NCBI RefSeq assembly: GCF_963576545.1
Contig: NC_083636.1
Span: 9,798,856-9,862,855, forward strand
Origin: Limanda limanda
Taxonomy: Eukaryota > Chordata > Actinopteri > Pleuronectiformes > Pleuronectidae
Direction of reading: 5' to 3'
DNA length: 64,000 bases
The notes under the pieces were generated by a model that did not search any database, was not told the origin of the DNA, and saw only the letters and a list, made by a program, of their open reading frames with translations. The first letter of the stretch is position 1; every line of letters starts with the position of its first letter. The position numbers and the translations under genes are program-made. Shown one piece after another: positions 23,483 to 36,500 of this stretch.

Positions 23483-24540
23483 TAGTAAATTCCTGAATTC
23501 CAATGCCCACATTCGGGTGACCCCTCCTAATAACGGGTGTGTCCCTGCTTCAACTCTCCCCTCTCTATTTTTCTACTCCATGGGAGAGGTATTTGACATT
23601 GCAGTTATTGAAGTTTTTGTTGACACAGATCTGCGGTCCGGCCTTTCCATCGAATAAATCGCACACAGACACAAAACCCCGACGTTTACACTAACTTAAA
23701 TGATTACTCTTTTTGTGTTGTGTATAGTGTTTAAGTTCATGAAGTAAAAAGAAGCTGTACTCACATGACGTGTTATTTTCCACTGCCTATAGTCCTCTAA
23801 TAGATCATGAATAAAACCGAACAGTTGTATATCTACAAAACAGATGTGAGCAGTTTTTGCTGGACCTAGCAAATGATGCATCAGCCCAGATTTCACAGTA
23901 ATTAAACAGCATTTAGCTTTGACAGAACTGTGTGGGTCTGTGTGTGTGATTGGAGCCATGCTGAGAGGTAAAGCAGGGAGTAAGCTGACAAAAGAGCAAG
24001 TTGAGCGTATTATGAGAGCTGTTGTTTTGAGGTAATTGGGAAATACATTTTAATTTGTTAAGTGGGCCGGGCTTGGAAACACACCCGTGCTCATATTATT
24101 GGACGGGCCTCTTAATGTTAACTGAAATGTCACAGCCCTCCCCGAGCAAGGTACTTCAGTCAGGACGTCTCATTCTAGAATCTGCTGTTGCATTGTTCAC
24201 GACAACACACACGGGCTATCAAGTTTTATTAGTGTATAAATAGTTCCGCTTTGTTTGCACACAGTGACAGTGACCTGCGAGGAGGGGAAATGCACACCAG
24301 GTAGAAACTGCAAATGCATTCGAGTCCAAAATTAAAGTTTCACCATCCCCTTGAATTATTAAAAGAGAAGGACTCTCTCCGACTGAGGGCAGACACGTCA
24401 CAGCTAAATAATTATCAAATGAAGAGCAACGTGTTGCCAAGTGTGCAAAAATTGTACCATTGTTCCTTCCAGTAAGCAGGATATATACTCCTCAAAGGAA
24501 ACACAATTAGGAGGAACTGCCTCTCATCCAACAGGTAAGG

Positions 24541-24735
24541 GCAGGTGTGGCCTAGGGGGTAGAGTGGTCGTCCTCCAGTACAAAGGTTGGCGGTTCAATC
24601 CTCCCTCTCCCCCATCTGCATGCCGAAGTGTCCTTGGGTGAGATACTGAACCCCTAAATGGCCCCTCATAGATGTTGAATGCACTAATTGTAAGTCGCTT
24701 TGGATAAAAGTGACTTATAATAAACCTTGAATTCT
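24541..24735 (+). mobile_element. tRNA-derived SINE
   Basis: The tRNA-like head starts with GTGTGGCCTAGGGGGTAGAG (A-box region), then GTCGTCCTCC and a B box GGTTCAATCC at 24,592-24,601. A unique-looking body (CATCTGCATGCCGAAGTGTC, CTTGGGTGAGATACTGAACC) follows and the 3' end carries GTAAGTCGCTTTGGATAAAA. This arrangement is typical of an abundant fish SINE. Confidence 0.8.
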
Positions 24736-24867
24736 AAACTGGAAATTGAATAAAAAAATGCTCATAAATGAATATTTCGGAGAGATATTTTTACAACCCC
24801 TATACAAATTATTACTGAAATTCCAATTTTGGATATATACCTTTATTTGCAATTTGTGTGTTTTGGT

Positions 24868-25045
24868 AAATGGTCTGAATTCATATCGTGCTTTTCTAGA
24901 TTTTTCTAGACTAGGTTTGCCATGCACCCATTCTCATTCACACAGCATCTACAGTATGTGCAGGACTTGTCTATCATACAGTGTACCAGCTCAGTGTCAG
25001 TTCACTCTCTTGCACATGGGGGATCGAACAGAGGGTGATGTTGTT
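24868..25045 (+). repeat. Diverged relative of the 18.9-kb SINE-like repeat
   Basis: Contains AAATGGTCTGAATTCATATC and GTGCTTTTCTAGA followed by CACCCATTCTCATTCACACA and a degraded GGGGATCGAAC near 25,019. The order of blocks is the same as in the repeat at 18.86-19.13 kb. Confidence 0.5.
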
Positions 25046-25204
25046 TAATGATCTGGATTATTCAAGTGAAACCAGTTATAATTTGATTAAATTCCTGTCA
25101 ATCTGATACAGCTAATGGGAAATATAGCTGTACGTGTGTAACAGGGCTGAAGCTAAACCTTGGATAACAGAAAAAATGTTTAGTCCAATGCAACTATAGC
25201 AGAA

Positions 25205-25560
25205 AATTCAAGTTCAACTTTATTTATATTACACCTTAAACAAAACAGTGTTGATCCAAAGTGCTTTTCAAAATAATAATGATAACAGCAACAATCATAA
25301 TACTAAACAACACAACAATTTAGGAAAATTGAAAAGCTAAAGAATAAAAATGTCCTTTCAGATTATCTTTGAAAATGTCTATTCAGGAGGAGAATCGGAT
25401 GATGAGAGGGAGAGAGTTGCAGAGTTTTGAGGCAGCGATGAAACAAAGAAAGTTTCCTTGTGGGGTTTTCAGTCGATGTTCTATTGTTGTAGTCAGAGGA
25501 AAGAATGATCAAGATTTGTCCAAACCAGACTTTCCCACTACACATGTAGCCTTCTAACAC
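25205..25560 (+). repeat. Dispersed fish repeat
   Basis: Starts with TTCAACTTTATTTATATTAC and GATCCAAAGTGCTTTTCAAA, then an A-rich stretch and GAGGGAGAGAGTTGCAGAGT followed by TTTGAGGCAGCGATGAAACA. I recognise this combination as a common non-coding fish repeat but cannot name the family. The open frames it contains are not taken as genes. Confidence 0.5.
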
Positions 25561-25599
25561 CTGCACAACTCTGGCTTGATTCGTCTTTAGTGATAACTT

Positions 25600-27845
25600 C
25601 TTTTCACCTTCTCCTTTAGCATCATCCCATCGGAGGGATCAAACCAAGAGATAATTGTCCCCAGCAGTGATGGAGAACTCGGAGCCAGTTTCATGGCTCC
25701 AAACACAAACCCACCTTTACATTTGAATGCTGGCTTGTAGACTCTACCACGTTTTAAATGGAACCCAGTTCTCATTATCATGCAGCACTGACTCCACATC
25801 CCCCTAAAGTGCTCCGTCATCTGTTTGGTGCACTTCAGTGCAATTTAAATAAACTTACATCACCCAGACTGTGGCTCACAGAATGCAGTTCAGTTTGAAG
25901 GTTTATCAGATATCCTGCTGACGGCCCGGGCTGCCACCATAAATGCAAACTCAGCGGACAGGATTTTTGTTGAGAGAAGGACCTTCCTTGTTATTTTAAA
26001 CATTTAATTCCACAAGTTCACACCTCGAATAACTGACTGACCGCTGATCTCACAAAATGATTTCCGGACTGAAAATAGACCAGGGGGGACACTGCAAAAA
26101 GAGTTGCATTGAGTAAGTAAGTGCGGCATTGAGATATATACTATGAAAAGCCTTATATAGGATTAATTGATGATTTGGATATAGGAACAGTTTGTCAATT
26201 TCTTTTCTTAGTGTTTGTCATTGCCAATTTTGACCTTGACACTATTTAGACTATAGCTTTGTGGCATAACCAGAAATTCAAATGCCATTTTTTAAAATAA
26301 CTGCAGCTTGAATCACTATTGTCACTATACTGCTGCGTCGGCTCTTATCACCTCAAACTCTTTTGACATCTTCGTCTGTGTCTTCTACGTGTATGGCTTC
26401 ACTTTTTATATCCTTAAATGACCGTTTCTTTTGATAATTTTTGCGTCTTTTGCATCCTCGCAGTGAAATCATCAGAGGATCTCCTGTGTTCTCACGTCGG
26501 CCAGGCGGAGAAAGTCAGCAGAAAACTCTGGAGGCTCTCACGCGTACAGCTGCGTTCACACATGCGCGTCCTCTGGAGACACTGCTGAGGATCCCTGGAG
26601 TTCAGTGCATGTCTGAACGCAGCTACACAGAAACACCAATCGTCAATTTAGAGTCTCCAATTAACCTAACCCCAATCTGCGTGTCTTTGTAATGAGGAAA
26701 TAATCTAGAGCACTGGGATTAGAATGTTTACCACTGCATCCCTGTGCTGCCACCTCCAGATATTATTTCACCCATCAGAAAGGTTCCTGTGAGCATCCCT
26801 CCAGCCGCTCTGAAGCTGCTCACCAACCACCAGAGTCTTACCAGTTATACTTGGCAGATCTCAGGTATCAGAGTGATGAAGTGTAATGAAACATTGCAGG
26901 ATGAGAAAATCATCTGCGCACACCTCCAGTCATCTGGTCCCGTGTCTATTCATACACTAACCGGCCTGGATGACTCAGGGAAACATTCACTTACAAGTTT
27001 CTGACAGGGAATGGCGCACGTGGGAAGGCTTACGCTTATTGAAAAGCGTTGGATGACAGATCTGACCTTTGGGCCTGTGCCAGACATTGCTCAGAGAGAG
27101 CTGATGCTGAGCAGCGCCAGTCTGGAGTTAGTAACACTCAGACTGGTGCTGCCTGACAGACGAATCACTCCAAAACCCTCACAGACAATTTCATCTTTAA
27201 CATAGGTTAGGGATTACTAGATGTATGAACAAATCAGCGTGTATTGTCCTGGAAACCAGCTGAGAATACTTTTTTCCTCTCATATTGTGGGATACTGAAC
27301 ACAAATGATGCAGTTATTCACTCTCTGGAACATCTTCTCCTTGAGTTTTGTTGGTTTTGACAAGTGAGAAAATTGCAAATGAAACTGGTGGCACCGAAAC
27401 CCAGCTGTGACATACCTCAGAGCATGAGATATTGTCATAGAGGGTTTCACCTGCAGAAACTACAAGGGAACTGAGCAAAATGAAGCGAGTCATGGCTGAG
27501 ACCCTGGCATGAACACCTGAGAAGAAGACGTATACAGTATATCCAAATTCTTACATCTTCAGGCCCATACACCCTTTGGCAAGTTTACTGCTGCTCATTA
27601 TCAATTAGCCCCCTGTATGTCAGACGGAATTACGGGGTAATAAAATCCTATCTAGAATTTTCAGCATGATGAATATTTAATTTCAAATGCCTGATGAAAG
27701 TCATGATATGGAACGGAAAGTTTTCAAGTTTTTAAGATTAAAAAATGCAGCCATTTCCAAGGTCAATGGTGAACCTTCAGGTTTGAATTGTGACATAACT
27801 TCATTGGAGCAGTAATTATGATAAATAATAACAGGGAGAGTCCCA
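25600..27845. other. Non-coding interval, no gene seen
   Basis: Open frames of 64-86 codons at 26.4-27.2 kb do not resemble proteins I know. At 26,650-26,690 the block GTCTCCAATTAACCTAACCC with CTGCGTGTCTTTG resembles a dispersed fish repeat whose full extent is not clear. Confidence 0.45.
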
Positions 27846-27848
27846 GTG

Positions 27849-28338
27849 AGGAGGAGGATGATGATGATGATGCTTGATGATGATGATTATGATTGACATT
27901 GTGGTGCTTGATGATTGTGATGATGATTAGAGGAGGAAGAGGATGAAGAGGAGGATTGTCAATTATTAGAAGAGGAAGAGGATGGCAGAGGTGATGCTGC
28001 TGCTTATGATGATGATTGAGATGATGGTGCTTGATAGTGATGATGATGATGATTCTGATGATGATGAATATGATGATAATGATGATGATGGTTGGGGTGG
28101 TGCTTGATGATGGTGATGATGGTGCATGATGATAATAATGATGACGGTGCTTGGTGATGATGATTCTGATGATGATGATGGTGCTTAATGATGATTATGA
28201 TGATGGTGCTTAATGAAGATGATGATGATGACGATGATGATAATGATGATAATGATGATGATGATGGTGGTGCTTAATGATGATAATGATGATGAAGATG
28301 GTGCTTAATGATGATTATGATGATGAAGATGGAGCTTA

Positions 28339-28373
<35 letters not shown>

Positions 28374-28444
28374 GATGGTGCTTAATGATGATGATGATGA
28401 TGAAGATGGTGCTTAATGATGATGATAATGATGATGATGATGAT
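27849..28444. repeat. (GAT)n-type microsatellite cluster upstream of nap1l1
   Basis: About 600 bp dominated by GAT/ATG triplets, broken by a recurring TGGTGCTTAATGAT block that makes a longer-period repeat of roughly 40-60 bp. It ends at 28,444, about 125 bp before the pyrimidine run that probably marks the nap1l1 transcription start. His- or Asp-rich open frames across it are repeat artefacts. Confidence 0.9.
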
Positions 28445-28570
28445 CTCTCTCCCCCTGCGCCTCCCTCCCCTTGGGGCGCCCTCGCCGCGGCCCCTCCCAT
28501 GAGCAGCGTTGCCTCGGCGACTGCCAGTTTACGTGATGACGTAGGATGTATATGAGCGCAGGCGGCGGGA
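28445..28570 (+). promoter_or_regulatory. nap1l1: CpG-rich proximal promoter of nap1l1
   Basis: Base composition switches abruptly from the GAT repeat to GC-rich DNA with many CpGs. A CRE-like TGACGTAG lies at about 28,536. There is no convincing TATA box at the usual distance. Promoter identity is inferred from the adjoining non-coding exon, which ends in a good splice donor. Confidence 0.6.
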
Positions 28571-28676
28571 CCTCTCTCCCTTTTACCGCCATCTGAGCGG
28601 AGTGTCTTTCTTGCCCGGGACCGCTTCACTGCGCAGCGCCGTCTAAACCTGTCCAGCCTCCGGCCACAGAGACAAG
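28571..28676 (+). other. nap1l1: nap1l1 non-coding exon 1 (5' UTR), candidate 5'TOP start
   Basis: The exon end is set by the donor ACAAG|GTAAGG after 28,676. The exon start is a guess based on the pyrimidine run CCTCTCTCCCTTTT at 28,571-28,584, which has the form of a 5' terminal oligopyrimidine (TOP) motif; mammalian NAP1L1 is listed among TOP mRNAs. A CCGCCATCT motif (YY1-like) follows at 28,587. The exon would join the acceptor at 33,534|33,535 across an intron of about 4.9 kb. Transcript data would be needed for the true start. Confidence 0.6.
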
Positions 28677-31636
28677 GTAAGGGACGGGGACATGGACGCG
28701 GCCTCGGCGCCGACGCCCCGCAACTTGTGCATCGTGTCGGGAGATAAAACCTCCGTTTGAGCCGCTTATGCCCGCGGACGGCGGAGGGAGACGTCTCTGT
28801 GTCTGCTCGCTACCGAGCAGGGCAGACAGCGAGAGCAGCCATCGAGCCTGCTCCACCATGATGTGGGAACGGTACACGCGTTTCAACAAAAAAAAATCCA
28901 ACAATCACCTATGTGTCGCTTCCCGGGGGATTATCCCGAGAATTACAGCATTGGCAGAAACAACAAAACGTCAAATAGTTCCCGTAATTGTCAGCGTTAT
29001 TCGACATTTGTTGACACGTGTCTTGTATCTTGTGTTTTCTGGACTCGACCTTAATCTTCTTTGGAGGGTGATCCTCGGGGCGGGGAAGTGGCTACGAGGC
29101 TCGCGCAGCCGGCAGCATGACACAACGAAAGCGGCATCGAACGTGGTACAGGCGGCCGTGGCACCGCTTGTCCACTGGCCCACATTCTCTAAGCCCCTGG
29201 TCCTCCCACAGGCTCAGAGCCGGGCAGTGCGCATCAAGCTAGCAACGAGCAAGCTAGCTCAACTAGCCGGACACGGCGCGGTGACAAGACCGGGCACAGG
29301 CCGGCTAAAGTTAGCCTGTTCACTAGCAGGGGGGGTGGGTCGCCTGGTTTTGTGGAGGATGCGAGGGGACGTTTATTCAATTGACGTCTCGGCAGGTTAG
29401 CTGTCTTGTTAGGGGGCTGCATGGAGCTGTACATATGTAAAGAGTAAAGAGTGAGCAGGCTCCCACCCTGCTTTTTGTTAGTCATTGGTGGCTCGCTAGA
29501 CTTGAGCATGCAACACGTGGTCGCTGGGCAGGGGGTGGGGGGGGGGGCTGGTACAAGAGAGGAGAAGTGTGTGTGTGAGATCAGTCTGATGGTTCACTGG
29601 GACACATGCATCTCCCACACAGAACCGATTGCATTTACTGTCTGCTAGTGTCTGCTGGCCTTTTTTAAAAAACACATGTGATTCATATGTGCCATGCATG
29701 TGTAGGAGTAACATGCCTCGCTCAACACCTGCAGAGCTGTGGTGTTATCAGAGAAATCTATCACGTGTCGAGACTGGGACAGATGTTGGCTTCTGGTGGA
29801 GATAGATGGTGTTTCTGATCGATTTTACATGACAAAATGCCATGTTGCATTGAGCTATTCAATCCCACTCAGGTATATTAGGAACCTTAGCGTCAGAAAA
29901 TGATTAACACAATGGCAATAAAATGCAAATTCGAACTCCCTACAGACATCATCATTGTAGGAAGCAGAGTCTGGTCTCCCACCAGACATACGTTTCTGTC
30001 CGTCTACAAAGAACTGCACATTGACTGAAAAGAACCATGTCATCACATTTTATGCAACAACAGTGTATTTGAAGAATGTGTGCTTCTGCTGCTAAGAGCT
30101 TTCCCATCAATAATTTGGCGTAATATAGAGAAGACAGAGAAGATGGCTGTGTTGTCGGGTGTCATTTTACCTCAGATATTGTAGCGAGATAACGGGACAT
30201 TGCAGCCGTTCCCTTTGGGATTATTGAAAGCTTCAGAATGTGTCACCCTTTTCAGAAAGTGACAGAATGAAACTGTCAGTGGAGATGAAATGGGACTTGA
30301 TGAAAGTCTTAAATACCCAAACACACACTTGATCATTTATACCCGTATGAAGGACGAAACGGCTTGATCTGTTTTGGATTTATTTTGAGATCAGTGAAGT
30401 GTCACTTCAGATCTCTGGTTGAATATTGTCGCTGTATAAGAGAAATGTAGGACAGCTAAGATATGCAGGGGTGTTGATGATTCGACGGCTTTGCTGAAAA
30501 TATTTTTCAAAAATCCCAACGGCCCAAATGTCTTGTGGTTTTGGTTCAAATTGTTGGTCCCCTATGAGAAACGGTTTTATCTCAGTGTTTCCCTTTCTCT
30601 CTGTTACGTGACTCGGGCCGTTCAGAGTTGTGGGCCTCAGGAGTCCGAGCTGTGCTGCTGTGAAGTGTAGCCATTCAAGAAGGCAGTGATTATGGGATGG
30701 CAGGTGAATGTAGCTCAACACTTGACAGGATGGAAAGCCAGCAGGTGGGTGGCTGACGGACCAGGATTAGGAACCTTTGCCACAGTCTCAACCTTATCGA
30801 AATGTCACAGAATTTCTGACTTTATAATTATTATTTTTTAAGAAAGAGCTTGTCGTTCAGATTTGGATTATGATATATATAGATTACCCCCCCACCAGGA
30901 GGTGCAATATGAATATCTTACCTGACAGAGACCTGGGGATCTTGGTTAGGGTTTGTCAATGTGGTTGAATACTGTATGTATGTATTACATCAACATGTAT
31001 GGGACTGATCAGCTTCCTTGACCACACCTTCTCTTCTGTGAGAACCCTATTCCAACGTTATTTAAAAAGCCATCAGATGAGTCAGGGGGCTGGAACTCTG
31101 AGGCATGGCTGGACATGGCAGAACAGGGAGTCCAGTGAAGCTTTGACAGTCACTAGAAGCACATCAATGGCTCCTTGAGGGAGCTGCCATGAGGGAAGTG
31201 CTACCTCTGCTTTAGCTGAGCCAAACTACAACAAATTCTTCCACTGTTGGGGAGTCTCATCTTTCTCATTTTCACCACACTGTTGATGAGCAGTGTGGAT
31301 GGGCTGATTTGGTAGGACAAGCCCATACAACATGCAAGTAAATTCCCCTCAGCATCAATAAATATCTAACATTTAAACTCACTTTATAATTTGGTTGATA
31401 TTTTGCCAACTGTCATTTTTAACATTATCAGCATTGTGTCTGTGTTGATCCAGCATCAGTATTGAAAATCTTTACCACTTCCGATTAACAGCTGATGTGG
31501 CTCGGTTTCATGTGACGAGCAGATTTCCTCCCAGTCTATTATTCACTGCAAGGCTTTAGGTTTGAGTTACAGCCACCTCAGTGAGTTTTGACACGGCCAC
31601 TTCCAGGTCCTGATCTGTTGCCATACTGTCTTGTAC

Positions 31637-32000
31637 TAGGGCCGTGCAATATGGCTGAACTCCAAAACCGATATCAGCCATTTCATATCCAGATAACAAT
31701 ATCACCATATAGCGCATTTCAGCAAATTATTTATTAGTTTATGTAGGATTACCACATGGTAAGGTCCATTTCCCATGACATTTGAAATGCAAATGTGAAC
31801 ATGGTCAAAAATATTAGAAAATCATTATCTACTCTTCAGATTTGACCCATTCTATCACGTTCTCTGACCTCCATTTCTGTGGAGCCAAAACATCTAAATT
31901 AAAAAGTCTGTGATCAGTGAAGCAAAGAAATAAACAATACAGCACAATATTAGGTGATGGACATTATTCTATCATAACACAATATACATCCTAATGGTTG
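31637..32000. repeat. Possible degraded DNA-transposon end in nap1l1 intron 1
   Basis: TAGGGCCGTGCAATATGGCT is followed by repeated ATATC-type motifs (CCGATATCAGCC, ATATCACCATATAGCG). The style resembles the 5' end of fish hAT-type elements that start TAGGG. No matching 3' end or target duplication was found. Confidence 0.3.
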
Positions 32001-33534
32001 CCTATTGTCAATGCAAGTTTCCCCTGTCCACCATTCCCCCTGAAAAGAACACCATGGCTATCCATCTCTCTTAAGAGAAGAAGGCTCTCGGAGGGAATGA
32101 GGGTTGGATGCATCGCAACCAGGATTGATCCTGTCTGGACTTAGATGGCAATGTGTTTCAGACCATATGGCCTGAATTATCCAAATTCCTTGTGTTTGTG
32201 TAATAAACATTCTCTGTACAAACAGAGCAGGAAATAGTTTGTTTCAAAGCCTGTGATAAAAATGAGGAACCACAACCCAATTCTTTTGGCATATTTAACA
32301 TTGTATTGATTACTTCCTGGACTAAAAGAATGAACATGATTACATTTTACGTTATCCACAACATAATCATGGAAAATGAGTGATATTCAGTGCTTATAGA
32401 TGTGCTTTGCAGAGAGGTATTTGTCAATCTGTTGTGAAATAAAGTGCTTGATTTATTTGAACACCTCCTTAGACAGTGCATATGCCTGACAAACATTTCC
32501 TGAGTTGTGTTTACAAGCAGAAGAAGGAACTTTTACCTGACTACTATAATGTGTGAGGAATGTATTGGGTTGTGTTCAAGACATTTTTTACTGTAAAACC
32601 TGAACTTGTGAGACCTTGAGAATGGACACAAACCACTGGATGTCTGTCATGATGATAGTGCCAATGGCATCTTCATCATCCCACCCCTAGTGCTGAAGCA
32701 ACATTTTCACTTTTGTTGAAATTCCAAAGTGGGGGGGGAAATGTTAATAATTCACTTCTTAAAAGCCTTAAGATTCTGTGTAGGCATTTGCAAGGGAACA
32801 GGGTCAACTCTATCCATTGACAAGTTTAAGTTAATGCTCCTGTTCTAACCGCCTCTAAGTATCTTGTTGATGAGGTTTAAAGAGAAACCAGCTTTGATCG
32901 TTCATCAGATACAAACTGCTGTGTTGCTAAATATGCTTCCTTTTTTTATATTTTCCTTTATACATGGTCGTGCACACAGCCATCATTTGCAAGAGTGGGT
33001 CTTACTCGTAATGCTCATTTTTATTTCCATCATAATAGTTGGGATGCAAAGCTTTAACTGCCATTATGTAAAAAAAAATAGGTTGAGTGATGAAAAGTCT
33101 CTATTGTTCTGTGGTAGTTTTTCCTGATGTAGACAGGAAGTATTGCCACATATCCAAATGTTAAGTTTGAATAATTGGAACCATCTCGGGCATTCATTTA
33201 TAATTTTACTGAGCCCAAGGCATGCTGGCTGTGTACGCCGGCATCTTGTCTTGCAAGAAGTATAAAATCCATTCAAGTTGTAAAGAAGTTAAAAATCCCA
33301 ACAGAGCTAACTTTTAATTAAGGAATGTTTTATTAGTGTTTTGTAATTAAGTCAAATGAACTAACTTGGCCACCGCCCCTTTAGTGCTGTAAGCAGTTTA
33401 AAATAAGCATTAAAGTGTATTGGTAAATGCAGTTGACCCAGATCTGATTATGGTAAATGTTGGATCAAAAGTAATTAATTTGTTCTTTAGTACTTCAAAT
33501 CTAATCCTTTTCTTACGTATCTTGTCTTTTCTAG

Positions 33535-33573
33535 CATCACCTGAAACTCAGCTAAAATGGCAGACATCGACAA
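33535..33573 (+). CDS. nap1l1: nap1l1 exon 2 (5' UTR end and start codon)
   Basis: Acceptor CTAG before 33,535; 22 nt of 5' UTR; ATG at 33,557; codes MADID plus two bases of Asn6; donor AA|GTGAGT. The tiny coding part is fixed by family identity of MADIDN. Confidence 0.93.
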
Positions 33574-36500
33574 GTGAGTACATTTTCCCTCAGTGAAGAC
33601 TAAAAACACTTGACCTCTCCTCCACCTGTCTCTTCTTCTGGTTTTGGTTGCATGTCTTGTGCCTGAAGTAGCCTCCAGGGGTCAGTAACGGTTAAAGTGA
33701 GAGATACACCAGCAGTGACATCACTGATGTAGGTGTGGTGCAACACATTCAAACCCACAGGGGAGCCCACTGTCCCCAATAAGCTGAAGAGTAAACGGAT
33801 GTTTACCAAAACTACGGGTTTTTAATGTCATGCCCACGCAGTCAGTTTAACCAGTTCGATACACAAGTCACCACAGAACACATTGATTTACACTGATCCA
33901 GTGAGTTACCCTCCTGTGGTTGTCACACACACAGGAATGGACACAGTATATGTCTCTTGCACGTGCTCCAACGATACACACACATACACTAGAGGTTCGG
34001 AAATGTCTTGATTCTTCCATGCATGGCAATGCGGTGAGAGAACATGATCTATTCATATTTTCCGCTACGTTCATTGTTGTAGCAATGTCCTGCCGCTGAA
34101 TAATTGTAACCACTGCTGCTTAAGGACCGAGACGGACGCACAGTAAAGGTCCTGTCGTCCTCTACTGTGCCAGAATCTCTAAAGAGTTGTTTTGTAATTT
34201 AATTGCAAGTCCTCACTTGGATATAAAAACACAGATAGTCTTTTAGGGTATTGCCTTGCATGGTCTTCTGCATAATTTTTTTCAATGTAACTCATAAGAG
34301 TCCCAGTTGTCTGCACCCTCACAGCCATAAACAAGTATGTGTTGTGTACATATTTATGGCTCAATATTTTGCATTCTGAGGGACCCCTACGATCGTTAAA
34401 ACTTATACATGTACAGATTGGTCAATCTCTAAACAAGGTGCAGTGACTGGACAAAACCTCAGTCAGATTGGTTGTACTAGAATTAATTGACTGATTAACA
34501 CCCAAGTGTCTGTGCCTCGTCTGACCTTCTCGTCTTCCCTTTGCCACCTCTGTCTCCCCGAGCAGCAAAGACCAGGCTGAGATGGACCCAGCAGATATGG
34601 AGGACGTGGAGGAAGTAGAAGAAGAGGAGACTGGAGAAGATGAAAACAGCAAAGGTGAGCCTATTTGCAAAGCATGCAATATGGTGTCATTAACAACCCG
34701 AGTGTGGTAATTGGAGGTCTGTTTGTTAATGCAAATTAAATCATTTGTGTGCAGTTTGGAAAGAGGAGTTCTTTGTCTTTAAATGAAGAAATTTGTATAA
34801 ATTAATAATGTTAAATTTCAGGGTGTATATAAATGTTTTTATTCTATATCTACTTTTTACTGTTTTTGAACCAAGCAGGTATTTGCATGAAATGATGGGA
34901 GGCAGTAATCCATTTTATTTTCGGATCTGAATGCTGTTTATGCATCCTTTTGATGCTCAGTAAATGATTCAGACGGCTCCAATGTGTAAACCCACTCCCG
35001 GCTCATTGTAGATAGATATAGATGGCTGTTTGGCCTTTTCTATTTATAGCAAGATTTAAAAAGTCTTTGAAAAGGCAGACTTGATAAAAGGCTCGTTCTG
35101 ACTGCGTGAGAGTGATCCGTCATAACGACCACACACTCAGGAAAGCCTTACAAGAACTCTGGAAGCTGAGGGGAGATTAGAAATGCATGAGTAATACACA
35201 GACTGCTGGTGTTAATGTGCGGCGCAAACTCTTGTTAAGAAACCACTCATATAACACACTGACGCATCAAGGCTGCTATGAGACATGAGTAACAAGCTAA
35301 GAGGACCCGCACGTCTCGTTCTGAAGATTTGTGAAAGTGAACCGATGTTTCTAATCCAAAGGTGAAAATACATCTGCTGGCAAACAGTTTAAATTATACA
35401 GTATCTCGCTTCCTCATGTTGATTCAATGTCGACAGTTTAGCTTTTTTCTTCCCAAAAATGGGGATGCATGAATGTTGTATTTAAATATGCATGTCAGTG
35501 GTTGGAACAGAGCTTTCCATAAGGACAGACTACTCCAGGAATGCACTAAAATCGTGCACTATTCATATATACGCCATACACATCATTGTGTCTTATTGAA
35601 TTAATTAAATCTCTTTGAGTTGCACTTACGCTGTGCTTGTTCATACTAAAGCTTCCATGAATTAATATCTACTGTAAAAATGACAAAATTAAAGATATTT
35701 AATCGCTTCTTCGTGAAAATAACAGGCTTCAAACATTTATAGCTTCTGTTTAGACCTGCAGAGGGCAAATCCTGGTTAGTTGTTGGATGGATTTTGAGTG
35801 GAGTATCTTATAGAGCCATTTTTATTCTGAAACACTTTTCTCAAGGTTCCGAAGTGTATGGAAGTCACTAGAGACATAAAGTATAGCTACTTGCTAAGCT
35901 GACATTGGCCTTAAAAGTTGTACTCTGTGATGGTGGCTAATTCTCACTGATTTATCAAACCAAAGTGGTATTTTGTATCAAATCATTCAGCCAGTACCTC
36001 TTATGTTATTTTTTTAGACAAGCAAGAGTCTATTTATTTGACTGCATGCAGAGTCTTGGACAGCTGATCTATTTGAGCTGCTAACACACCACAACCCAAA
36101 GTGCCAGGATGTGCCAAAAGAGAAAAGGGACTTCCAGTCTCTTTAATCTTCTCACCTGCCAGCAGCAATTGGGTTGAGCTTTGATAGGCACAAGCAATGT
36201 GTTGTACACTCCAATGTACCATATGTCACCTGTCTGCTTTTACAAAAGGAGAGCACCCTTTAAATTGGAGACTGGCACCTCTTGCGCCTCTGCTGCATTG
36301 GCACGTTAATAAGTGGACTTGATTCAGGCTGTTATTTACTCGAATGAACAACAAAGTATGCAGGAATCAAACAGGTGAAACTGCTGTTGTACTCTGCTGC
36401 ACCATTATTCTGTGATGTGCAATATAACTTGGGGAAAGGATCAGGTCATTACAGAGTAGAAAGAGTTAAAATTAAAATTATGTTCTTGCCTTTTTGAATC

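Noticed and set aside
23640..24240. Protein-coding exons in 23.6-24.3 kb
   Set aside because: Open frames are short, differ between strands and show no splice-linked continuation.
28768..29400. 210-codon open frame on plus just after the nap1l1 exon 1 donor
   Set aside because: Lies within intron 1 in CpG-rich DNA, has no recognisable domain, and length is explained by low stop density in GC-rich sequence.
31637..32700. Complete hAT element from TAGGGCCGTG (31,637) to CCCACCCCTA (about 32,690)
   Set aside because: The inner end sequences match only loosely and the flanks do not form an 8-bp duplication.
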